A stretch of DNA of 64,000 bases from Egicoccus halophilus (lineage in GTDB: Bacteria; Actinomycetota; Nitriliruptoria; Nitriliruptorales; Nitriliruptoraceae). The notes below the pieces were generated by a model. It was not told the DNA's origin, did not search any database, and saw only the letters and a program-made list of their open reading frames with translations. Within the stretch, counting starts at the first letter, position 1, and each line of letters opens with the position of its first letter. This document shows, piece by piece, positions 36,354 to 43,695 of this stretch. The translations under genes were made by a program, and so were the position numbers. Location of the stretch: assembly GCF_004300825.1 (NCBI RefSeq), contig NZ_CP036250.1:2232001-2296000 (forward strand), read 5' to 3'.

Positions 36354-37280
36354 ATGCCGGCCGGGGGAGCGGTCATCGAGGTCCAGGACCTGCGGATGCG
36401 TTACGGGGACCGCGACGTGCTCGACGGGGTCGATCTGGCGGTGGGACGCGGCGAGGTCGTCGTGCTGCTCGGCCCCAACGGCGCGGGCAAGACCACCACC
36501 GTCGAGGTGCTCGAAGGGTTCCGTCGCCGGTCGGGGGGACAGGTGCGCGTCCTCGGTGTCGATCCGGATCGGGCGGACGAGGCCTGGCGGGCACGCGTGG
36601 GGACGGTGTTCCAGTCCTGGCGCGATCACGGACGCTGGCGGGTCGACGAGCTGTTGCGGTTCCTCGGTCGCCACTACGCGCCCTACGCCACCGCCGAGCG
36701 CCGACGCCCCCGCCACGTGGACGAACTGCTCGCGATCGTCGGGCTCGCCGGCCAGGCCCGACAGCGGGTCAAGCAGCTGTCCGGCGGCCAGCGGCGGCGA
36801 CTCGACGTCGCGATCGGACTCCTCGGCCATCCCGAGCTGCTGTTCCTCGACGAGCCCACCACCGGCTTCGACCCCCAGGCGCGGCGGGACCTGCACGAGC
36901 TGCTGCACCGGCTGGTCGACCTCGACGACACCACCATCGTGCTGACGACCCACGACCTGCACGAGGCCGAACAGATCGCCGACCGCATCGTGATCCTGGC
37001 CCGGGGGGTCGTGGTCGCCGAGGGCTCCGCGGACGAGCTCACCCGCCGGATCGACGCCAGCACGGAGGTGCGCTGGTGTGTCGACGGGATCCGGCACGTG
37101 CACGTCACCGACGACGCGGCCCGCTTCGTCGCCGAACTGGAACGGCAGCACGGCCGGCTCGAGGACCTGCAGGTGCGGCGACCGTCGCTGGAGGACGCCT
37201 ACCTGCACCTGGTCGAACAGGCCGAGCGCGCCGCGGTCGAGGCCGCCGGCGTCGTGCCACTGGGAGGAGGCAGCCGATGA
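36354..37280 (+). CDS. ABC exporter ATP-binding protein
   Basis: 308 residues. Walker A is GPNGAGKTT, Q-loop VFQSWRDHGRW, signature LSGGQRRRLDVAIGL, Walker B LLFLDEPTTGFD and H-loop LTTHDLHEAE. It belongs to the ABC-2 drug/polyketide/natamycin-type exporters. The C-terminal RRPSLEDAYLHLV segment is the usual partner-binding tail. ATG 36354 follows GGGAGG. It overlaps the permease gene by four bases (ATGA) and belongs to a three-gene operon ending in an XRE regulator. Confidence 0.92.
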   Translation: MPAGGAVIEVQDLRMRYGDRDVLDGVDLAVGRGEVVVLLGPNGAGKTTTVEVLEGFRRRSGGQVRVLGVDPDRADEAWRARVGTVFQSWRDHGRWRVDELLRFLGRHYAPYATAERRRPRHVDELLAIVGLAGQARQRVKQLSGGQRRRLDVAIGLLGHPELLFLDEPTTGFDPQARRDLHELLHRLVDLDDTTIVLTTHDLHEAEQIADRIVILARGVVVAEGSADELTRRIDASTEVRWCVDGIRHVHVTDDAARFVAELERQHGRLEDLQVRRPSLEDAYLHLVEQAERAAVEAAGVVPLGGGSR

Positions 37281-38140
37281 ACCCCGTGATCCACGCCGTC
37301 CGCAGCGGCGTCCGTCGAGGCCTGCTGGAGTTCCGCTACCTGCTCACCGATCGCAGCGAACTCTCGAGCACGGTGTTCTACGGCCTGATCCCGCTCGGGT
37401 TCCTGCTGTGGTTCTCCGTCTCCGGCGAGGCGCTGGACATCGGCAGCGAGACCTTCCCGGTGGCACGCTTCGTGGCGCCGGGCATCTATGCGATGGTGAT
37501 CAGCTTCTCCGTGCTCGGACCGATGTACGTGCTCGCCACCGAGCGCGAGGACGGCACGTTGCTGCGCTCCCGCACCGTTCCGCACGGGTTGGTCAGCTAC
37601 GTGGTCGGCAAGATCGTCGCCGTGCTGTGCGAGACGCTGTTCGGCCTCGCGCTGGTGCTCGGGCCGGCGCTGCTGTTCATCGACGGGCTCGCCGACGTGG
37701 CGGTGAGTGGTTGGCTGCGGTTCCTGCTCGTGCTCGCCCTGGGATCGATCGCGATCCTGCCCCTCGGGGTCCTCGTCGGTGCGCTGCTGCGGACGCCCAA
37801 GGGCATCTTCAGCTTCGGGCTGGTCGGGATCGGGGTCCTGACGTGGTTCTCGGGACTGATCCAGCCGCTGCAGACCTTCCCGACCTGGGTCCAGCAGGTG
37901 GCCCAGGTGTTGCCGTTCCACTGGCTCGGGCACGGCATGCGGCACGCATTGCTGCCGGACACGCTGCGGACGGTCGAGCTCGGCGGCGTCTGGCGGCCGA
38001 CGACGGCACTGCTGGTGCTCGGTGCCTGGGCGATCGTCGGACTGGTCTGCGCTCCCTGGGTGCTGCGCCGCACGGCTCGCCGCGAGTCCGGCTCACGCGT
38101 CGAGGCCCGGCGCCAGGCCGCACTGCAACGCACCGCTTGA
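37277..38140 (+). CDS. ABC-2 type exporter permease
   Basis: 287 residues with six hydrophobic segments of the ABC-2 family. LEFRYLLTDRSELSSTVFYGLIPLGFLLWF at the N-terminus and ATEREDGTLLRSRTVPHGLVSYVVGKI, the coupling-helix region, are clear. The C-terminal tail is basic. It is coupled to the ATPase by an ATGA overlap and followed 32 bases later by the XRE gene. Its substrate is unknown. Confidence 0.92.
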   Translation: MNPVIHAVRSGVRRGLLEFRYLLTDRSELSSTVFYGLIPLGFLLWFSVSGEALDIGSETFPVARFVAPGIYAMVISFSVLGPMYVLATEREDGTLLRSRTVPHGLVSYVVGKIVAVLCETLFGLALVLGPALLFIDGLADVAVSGWLRFLLVLALGSIAILPLGVLVGALLRTPKGIFSFGLVGIGVLTWFSGLIQPLQTFPTWVQQVAQVLPFHWLGHGMRHALLPDTLRTVELGGVWRPTTALLVLGAWAIVGLVCAPWVLRRTARRESGSRVEARRQAALQRTA

Positions 38141-38172
38141 GACGAGACTCCGTCGGACCCGTGGGAGGCGAC

Positions 38173-38415
38173 GTGGCCGAGACGACGATCCACAACCGCA
38201 TCGCGATGTTGCGCACCGAACGGGGCATCTCGCGGCGCGAGCTCGCCGACGCGCTCGGCGTGCACTACCAGACGGTCGGCTACCTCGAACGCGGCGAGTA
38301 CAACCCGTCGCTCGAGCTCGCGATGCGCATCGCCGAGTTCTTCGAGGTGCCGGTGGAGGTGGTGTTCTCGCTGCGCCCCTTCAAGCGCATCGGGGAGCAG
38401 GACAGCGTCGCCTGA
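38173..38415 (+). CDS. Small XRE-family regulator, 80 aa
   Basis: A minimal helix-turn-helix protein: IHNRIAMLRTERGISRRELADALGVHYQTVGYLERGEYNPSLELAMRIAEFFEVPVEVVF. It fits the short Cro/CI-like regulators found beside ABC-2 exporters in Firmicutes and actinobacteria. GTG 38173 follows GGGAGG. As the third gene of the operon it may control the AT-rich site at 36282. The C-terminal SLRPF motif is common in this subgroup. Confidence 0.9.
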   Translation: MAETTIHNRIAMLRTERGISRRELADALGVHYQTVGYLERGEYNPSLELAMRIAEFFEVPVEVVFSLRPFKRIGEQDSVA

Positions 38416-38520
38416 CGGCGCGACGACCGCTTCCCCACGTTTTCTCTCTTTCCCCCATAAGCTACATTACGTAAACCTGCGTCGAGAGGTACGCGTCGTC
38501 CACTTCCCCCCGCCACACCG

Positions 38521-38661
38521 ATGTCGTTTCCCACGCTGTCGGATTCCGTCCCGGTCTCGGTGCCGTTGTGGATGGCCGTCGGCGCCGGCGCCGGCGACTT
38601 CGCCCGACGGGTGGTCGAGCACCTGATCACGGCTCGACGTACGCGCGGCGCTGCGGCGTAG
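38521..38661 (+). CDS. Possible small protein, 46 aa
   Basis: A short frame (MSFPTLSDSVPVSVPLWM, then Gly/Ala and Arg) from ATG 38521 to TAG 38661. No Shine-Dalgarno sequence precedes it, and it overlaps the 3' end of the minus-strand VWA gene by 35 bases. AT-rich DNA at 38440-38480, including TACATT and ATTACGTAAAC, could hold a promoter. The evidence is weak; it is listed because it accounts for the otherwise unexplained region after the XRE gene. Confidence 0.25.
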   Translation: MSFPTLSDSVPVSVPLWMAVGAGAGDFARRVVEHLITARRTRGAAA

Positions 38662-40253
38662 CGCCCTGAAAGGCGCTGCGGGCGGCTTCGACGAGATCGG
38701 CGAGCCCGCCGTCGGTGCGCTGGGCGACCTGTTCGAGGTTGACCAGCGCGTGCGGCGAGCCGCGCAACGCCTCGACGAGCGCCGCCATCGCCGCGGCGTC
38801 GTCGAACGTCGGCGAGGTCGCGTCCTCGGTGGCCAGCGACGCCGGCAGCGCCACCTCGCGTTCGGTGACCTCGCCGGTGTCCGGGTCGGCCCAGCGCAGC
38901 GCGACCGTGCCGAGGTCGCCGTCGGCGCCGCCGCCCTCGACGGCGAGGTCGAGCTCGTACAGCGCGGTCACGGCGTGGCCGGCGCCGAGGTAGGCCCCGC
39001 TCACCGCGTCGTCGCGGAAGTCCTCGGCCGCCAGCGCGCGCGACTCGTAGCCGATCAGCCGCCAGGACCGGACGGCTCCCGGGTCGAAGCTGACCTGGGT
39101 CTTGACGTCGTGGGCGACCGGCCACAGCAGCGGCAGGTCGCGGTCGAACAGCCGGTCGGCCTGCGCGCTGCGCTCGACGTAGGCGTAGGTGCCACCGGAG
39201 ACGTTGGCGAGGGTGGACAGCAGCGCGTCGTTGTAGACCTCGCGGCCGATGCCGACCGTGTGGGTCACGACCCGGGCCGGTCCGTCGATGCGGTCGAGTT
39301 CCTCGAGGATGCGGTGCGGGTCGGTGACGCCCTCGTTCGCCATCCCGTCGGCGAGGACCACGACCGACGAGTGGTCGCCCGGCCGATGACCGGCGGCGGC
39401 GGTCTCGTGGCCGAGGACGACCCCCGCGCCGGTGTTGGTCGATCCCTGCGGACGCAGCCCGGCCAGCACGTCGCGGACCCGGCCGAGGTCGCTGGTGTGC
39501 CCGAGCGCCAGCGTCGCGTCGTCGGTGAAGGTCACGACCGCCACCTGGTCACGGGCGTCGAGGCGGTCGAGGAACTCGTCGAGGACCCGCACGACCGTGC
39601 CCAGCCGGTCGTCGTCCGCCATCGAGCCCGACACGTCGATCGAACGTCAGCGACGCCGGTGGCCGCTCCCCCACGCCGTCGGTCGCCCGCAGTCCGATCC
39701 GCAGCAGGCGGGTGTCGCCCGGCGCCTCGGGCCCGGTCTGCCACCACGGGGTGCCGGCGTCGGCGTGCACCGCCCAGACCTCGTCGCCCGCCGGCGCCGG
39801 ATAGGCGTGGTCGAGCGCGTTGATCCACTCCTCGGCGCGGATGCCCTCGACCGGCGGGAGCACGCCGGCGTCGAGCCAGGACTGCGCGAGCCGGAACGCG
39901 CCGACGGTCGCGTCGGTGCGGAAGGTCGAGGCCGCCTGCTCCGCGGTGGGCCGCCAACCGGAGACGCCGTGGTCGTCGAACACCACGCTGGCGATCCCGG
40001 CGATCCCGCCGGCACGGTCGGTCCCCTCGGTGTCGGTGTCCGCGTCCTCGGCCGCCGACGTCGGCGTGTCCGCCCCGGCCTCGGGCGCCGGTTCGATCTC
40101 CAGGGTCGCCGATCCGGCGCTGTCGAGCGCTCCCGCGCTCGCGGGGAAGGCCGTGTCCGTCGCGGTCCCGGCGGCGTCGTCACCGCCGCAGGCACTCGTC
40201 AGCAGACCGATCAGGGCGAGGGCGGCGAGAACCGGGCGGGTCGTCCAACGCAT
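38627..40253 (-). pseudogene. YfbK-like VWA lipoprotein gene interrupted by a frameshift
   Basis: Two minus-strand frames make up one gene. The first (40253 down to about 39645) encodes a lipoprotein signal with lipobox LTSAC, an acidic linker and the YfbK-type N-terminal domain (FRLAQSWLDAGVLPPVEGIRAEEWINALDHAYP). It continues through RLLRIGLRATD and ERPPASLTF. The second (open to 38627) resumes with IDVSGSMADDDRLGTVV, the MIDAS motif of a von Willebrand factor A domain, and then DUF3520-like sequence (WRLIGYESRALAAEDFRDD). Two bases are missing, or one is extra, around 39638-39645, exactly before the MIDAS motif. Both parts look under coding constraint, so the damage is recent, a sequencing error, or recoding. 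Confidence 0.82.
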
Positions 40254-40345
40254 GCTCGTGGTCCTTGTCGGCGTACGCAGTCGGACGCCATCCGACGCCC
40301 AGGGGTTCCCGCCGGTGGCCGTTCGCGGCCCGAAAGGATCCGGCG

Positions 40346-40386
40346 CGACGGACGGCGTCCGGCCTGTGGCCGGACGCCGTCCGTCG
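40346..40386 (-). terminator. Perfect 19-bp hairpin terminator after the lectin gene
   Basis: CGACGGACGGCGTCCGGCC pairs without a mismatch to the segment at 40368-40386, with loop TGT. It lies 14 bases beyond the lectin gene stop (40400, minus strand) and before the VWA gene start at 40253. Confidence 0.85.
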
Positions 40387-40399
40387 ATGCGCGTGGTGC

Positions 40400-41200
40400 T
40401 CAGCCGAACACGCTGATGACGGCGTCGCGGACCTCCTTGGCGATGTCACGCGACGCCCGGATGACGTCGATCGTCCGCTGGCGAAGGTCGGAGAAGTTGA
40501 CGTTGTCACCGGTGTAGAGGTCGACGCGTTCGGCGTGCTGGCCGATGGCGAGCGGGAACAGCTGCTGGTGGATCTGTCGGCCGTACGAGGCGCACGACAG
40601 GTCCGCCACCGAGCAGCGGGTGGGATCGGCGAAGACGTTGGAGACCATGATCGCGCGGTCCTGGGCGTCGACGATCACCGCCAGGGTCCGGCCCCGGAGC
40701 GCGCCGGTCCAGTTGTCGTTCCTGGTGAACGAGTCGACGACGAGCCGCCCGTCGCGGTACAGCGTCGCGTTGGTCTCCATCCGCTTGCGGAAGCCCACGT
40801 CCTGGTACAGCCGAGCGGTGAGGGATCCGGTGCGCTTCTGCGGCGCCGGGATGTTGGTACCCGACGCCCAGACCGGACGCCGCTCGGCGTTGTAGATCAC
40901 GAGGTTGCGGTCGTCCTGCAGGTCGAAGTACGAGCCAGGGTGCTGATGGGTCCCGGTCGCCCACACCGGCCGGTTGAGCGTGTCGTAGAGCACGAAGTTG
41001 CCGTCCGCCTGCATGTCGGCCCGTACCGGCCGGTCCAGCGCCGGTCGGTTCCAGGTGTGCGTCGCCCAGACCGCGGCTCCACCAGCGGTCGGGTACAGCA
41101 CGAGGTTGCCGTCGGTCTGCATGACCAACCGGTACTGGCCGTTGTTCGAGCGCAGTTCCTGGCCAGCGTGGAGACGCTCGCCACCCTTGAGCACTGCCAT
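40400..41200 (-). CDS. Mannose-binding (GNA-type) lectin protein with unknown C-terminal domain
   Basis: 266 residues. Residues 1-115 are a bulb-type lectin domain with three intact QxDxNxVxY sugar sites: QTDGNLVLY (28-36), QADGNFVLY (64-72) and QDDRNLVIY (95-103). All three keep the key Gln, Asp, Asn and Tyr. Residues 120-266 form a separate domain I do not recognise, with TLYRDGRLVVDSF, LAVIVDAQDRAIMVSNVF and a pair of close cysteines (RCSVADLSCASY). There is no signal peptide. ATG 41200 is preferred over 41218 because GGGGG lies six bases upstream. Related single-chain lectins include LlpA-type bacteriocins. Confidence 0.85.
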   Translation of the reverse strand: MAVLKGGERLHAGQELRSNNGQYRLVMQTDGNLVLYPTAGGAAVWATHTWNRPALDRPVRADMQADGNFVLYDTLNRPVWATGTHQHPGSYFDLQDDRNLVIYNAERRPVWASGTNIPAPQKRTGSLTARLYQDVGFRKRMETNATLYRDGRLVVDSFTRNDNWTGALRGRTLAVIVDAQDRAIMVSNVFADPTRCSVADLSCASYGRQIHQQLFPLAIGQHAERVDLYTGDNVNFSDLRQRTIDVIRASRDIAKEVRDAVISVFG

Positions 41201-41494
41201 GTGATGCCCCCTGTGCATGGCCGCACGGCACGACCGTGCGGCGCGTCGAATTGCCCCGGTCGAGGTCGCACGGGCGGCAGGGAAGTCCCCACTCCCCCGG
41301 TCCCGATGTCGCGAGCCCCGTCGGTGCGAGCCCCCTCGCACCGCTGTGACTCTCCGCGCATTCTCGCCTGTCGTCAAGCCCCGGATCGGTCGAACCAACG
41401 GTGTCATGGCCGGACGGACCGCTCCCTGCGCACCACACGCTTCGCGTCCTCGTAGCGTTGCCGCCCCGAAAGGCCCGCCTGACAAGGACCGGAC

Positions 41495-42949
41495 GTGTCG
41501 CGAGCGACCGCCGACGGCTACTCGCCAGCCCGCGCCATCCTGGTCTCCAGTGTGGCCGCGCTCGGTGGCTTCCTGTTCGGCTACGACACCTCGGTGATCA
41601 ACGGCGCGGTCGACGCGATCCAGTCCGAGTTCGGCCTCGGCAGCCTGTTCACCGGCTTCGGCGTGGCCTCGGCGCTCATCGGCTGCGCCGTCGGTGCCTG
41701 GTTCGCCGGTGCGCTCTCCGACCGCTACGGACGCGTGCGGGTGATGCTGGTCGCGGCGGCGTTCTTCGCCGTCTCGGCCATCGGGTCCGGGTTCTCCGTC
41801 GGCGTCGCGGACCTGATCGTGTGGCGCCTGATCGGCGGGTTCGGCGTCGGGACCGCGTCGGTGATCGCGCCGGCCTACATCGCCGAGGTCGCGCCGGCGC
41901 GTCTGCGCGGGCGGCTCGGGTCGCTGCAGCAGCTGGCGATCGTGCTCGGCATCTTCGCGGCGTTGGTGGTCAACGCGTTCCTCGCCGACACCGCCGGCGG
42001 GGCGCAGGAGTCGTTGTGGTTCGACATCGCGGCCTGGCGCTGGATGTTCATGGCCGAGCTGGTGCCAGCCCTCGCCTACGGCCTGCTGGCGCTGCGGATC
42101 CCCGAGTCGCCGCGCTACCTGGTCGCCAAGCGGCGGTTCGACGAGGCCGCCGACGTGCTGACCGAGGTCATCGGGATCCAGGACACCGACGGCAAGATCG
42201 CCGACATCCGCCGCAGCCTCGAGCGCGAGGACCGCCCGAGCATGCGCGACCTGAAGGGCAAGCGGCTCGGGCTCAAACCGATCGTGTGGGTCGGCATCGC
42301 CCTGTCGGTCTTCCAGCAGGCGGTCGGCATCAACGTCATCTTCTACTACTCGACCACGTTGTGGCAGTCGGTCGGCTACGAGGAGGGCGACGCGTTCTTC
42401 ACGTCCGTACTCAACTCGGGCGTGAACGTGGCCGCGACCCTGGTCGCGATCGCGATCGTCGACAAGGTCGGTCGCAAGCTGCTGCTGTTGGTGGGCTCGG
42501 CCGGCATGGCGGTCAGCCTCGGCGCGATGGCGCTCGCGTTCAGCCAGGCCGTCGGTACCGGCGACGAGGTCAGCCTGCCCGACCCGTGGGGCACGGTCGC
42601 GCTGTTCGCCGCCAACGGCTTCGTGATCTTCTTCGCCGCGTCGTGGGGCCCGGTCGTGTGGGTCCTGCTCGGCGAGATGTTCCCCAACCGCATCCGTGCC
42701 GCCGCGTTGGCCGTGGCTGCCGCCGCGCAGTGGGCCGCCAACTTCCTGGTGTCGATGACGTTCCCGGTGCTCAGCCAGGAGATCGGCCTGACGTTCGCCT
42801 ACGGCATGTACGCGACCTTCGCGGCGCTGTCGTTCCTGTTCGTGTGGTGGAAGATCAGCGAGACCAAGGGCATCGAGCTCGAGGACATGTCCGAGGACGT
42901 GCCGAGCCGCCCCCGCCGTGGCCGAGGTGCCGCGAGCCCGGGCGGCTGA
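41495..42949 (+). CDS. Sugar-porter family MFS transporter
   Basis: 484 residues and 12 membrane helices. Sugar-porter signatures are GFLFGYDTSVINGA, DRYGRVRVM (motif A), RLIGGFGVGTASVIAPAYIAEVAPARLRG, IPESPRYLV, FQQAVGINVIFYYS and PNRIRAAALAV. Such proteins import hexoses or pentoses with protons. ESLWFDIAAWRWMF and the acidic C-terminus are also typical. GTG 41495 is used; ACAAGGA lies 8 bases before it. It is divergent from the lectin gene; the 294 bases between them hold their promoters and no further gene. Confidence 0.93.
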   Translation: MSRATADGYSPARAILVSSVAALGGFLFGYDTSVINGAVDAIQSEFGLGSLFTGFGVASALIGCAVGAWFAGALSDRYGRVRVMLVAAAFFAVSAIGSGFSVGVADLIVWRLIGGFGVGTASVIAPAYIAEVAPARLRGRLGSLQQLAIVLGIFAALVVNAFLADTAGGAQESLWFDIAAWRWMFMAELVPALAYGLLALRIPESPRYLVAKRRFDEAADVLTEVIGIQDTDGKIADIRRSLEREDRPSMRDLKGKRLGLKPIVWVGIALSVFQQAVGINVIFYYSTTLWQSVGYEEGDAFFTSVLNSGVNVAATLVAIAIVDKVGRKLLLLVGSAGMAVSLGAMALAFSQAVGTGDEVSLPDPWGTVALFAANGFVIFFAASWGPVVWVLLGEMFPNRIRAAALAVAAAAQWAANFLVSMTFPVLSQEIGLTFAYGMYATFAALSFLFVWWKISETKGIELEDMSEDVPSRPRRGRGAASPGG

Positions 42950-42953
42950 GGGA

Positions 42954-43139
42954 TCAGGTGGTCGCGAGCGCGACGGCGAGGACGCGATCGAAGCGGCGGC
43001 CGGCCTCGGCGGCACCGACGGCGGCGGCCAGCTCGCGATACAGGCGAGGCAGGCCGTGCGCGAGCCCGAGGGTGTCACCGCGCAGGTCGGCCGACCGGAG
43101 GCGGTCGGCGAGGACCTCGACGGACCACTGCTCGTGCAC
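42954..43139 (-). CDS. Hypothetical protein, 61 aa
   Basis: Not recognised. A short helical protein (HEQWSVEVLADRLRSADLRGDTLGLAHGLPRLYREL, then an Ala-rich helix). GTG 43139 is chosen because GGGAGGA lies seven bases upstream on the minus strand. It is convergent with the MFS gene, whose stop is only four bases away. No terminator fits between them. Confidence 0.55.
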   Translation of the reverse strand: MHEQWSVEVLADRLRSADLRGDTLGLAHGLPRLYRELAAAVGAAEAGRRFDRVLAVALATT

Positions 43140-43378
43140 GGCACAATCCTCCCGCTCGGTCTGCACGTCCCGTCGGCCGACACCGTCCGCGCCCAAGGGC
43201 GACGTCGGGTTCCCCGCGGCTACGTCGTGACCTCGGTCGCGGTCGGGCGGCCGTCGGCGTGCGATGCCGCTGCGCGCCCTTCCCGACGGGAACTCCTGCC
43301 CGTTCGCCGTGGACTCGCGCCGGTCGAGCGGGCTAGGAATGCCGACGTCGCGTGTGAAACTCGAAGGAGGTTCGAACC

Positions 43379-43492
43379 GTGAGCACCCTGATGCCCCTGC
43401 TGGTGTTCTTCGCCGTGCTCACCACCTTCGCTGCTGCTGCGCTGCTCACGCTCGAGTTCGCGCAGTGGCTCGCCACCAAGCTGCCCTGGTAG
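43379..43492 (+). CDS. Small single-pass membrane protein, 37 aa
   Basis: GTG 43379 follows a near-perfect GAAGGAGG at eight bases, one of the strongest ribosome-binding sites in the window. The product is one hydrophobic helix (LMPLLVFFAVLTTFAAAALLTLEF) with a short AQWLATKLPW tail. No family is known to me. A 7-base-pair hairpin at 43554 may end its transcript. The very strong start signal argues for abundant expression. Confidence 0.7.
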   Translation: MSTLMPLLVFFAVLTTFAAAALLTLEFAQWLATKLPW

Positions 43493-43553
43493 CGATCGCC
43501 GGGACGGCCCGCGGAGTCGGTGGGGTCGGCGGCGCCCGCCCTCCTTCGTGGTC

Positions 43554-43571
43554 CGCTCGGAGAGCCGAGCG
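43554..43571 (+). terminator. Hairpin downstream of the 37-aa membrane protein gene
   Basis: CGCTCGG and CCGAGCG form a perfect 7-base-pair stem with loop AGAG, 62 bases after the stop. Confidence 0.45.
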
Positions 43572-43695
43572 CGCGGCGTGTGAAGAACCCGTGAAATGGT
43601 TCGCACCGCACACAAGTGCGTGGGATCCACCGTAGCCTTCGCCTCGGCGGAGGCAGTCGCGCGCCTTCCGCAACTCGCGGGTGGATCGGACGAGC

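Noticed and set aside
40400-43183. A 927-codon minus-strand frame joining the lectin to sequence opposite the MFS gene.
   Set aside because: Only the last 266 codons (the lectin) have domain content and a start with a ribosome-binding site; the rest is antisense to the sugar transporter.
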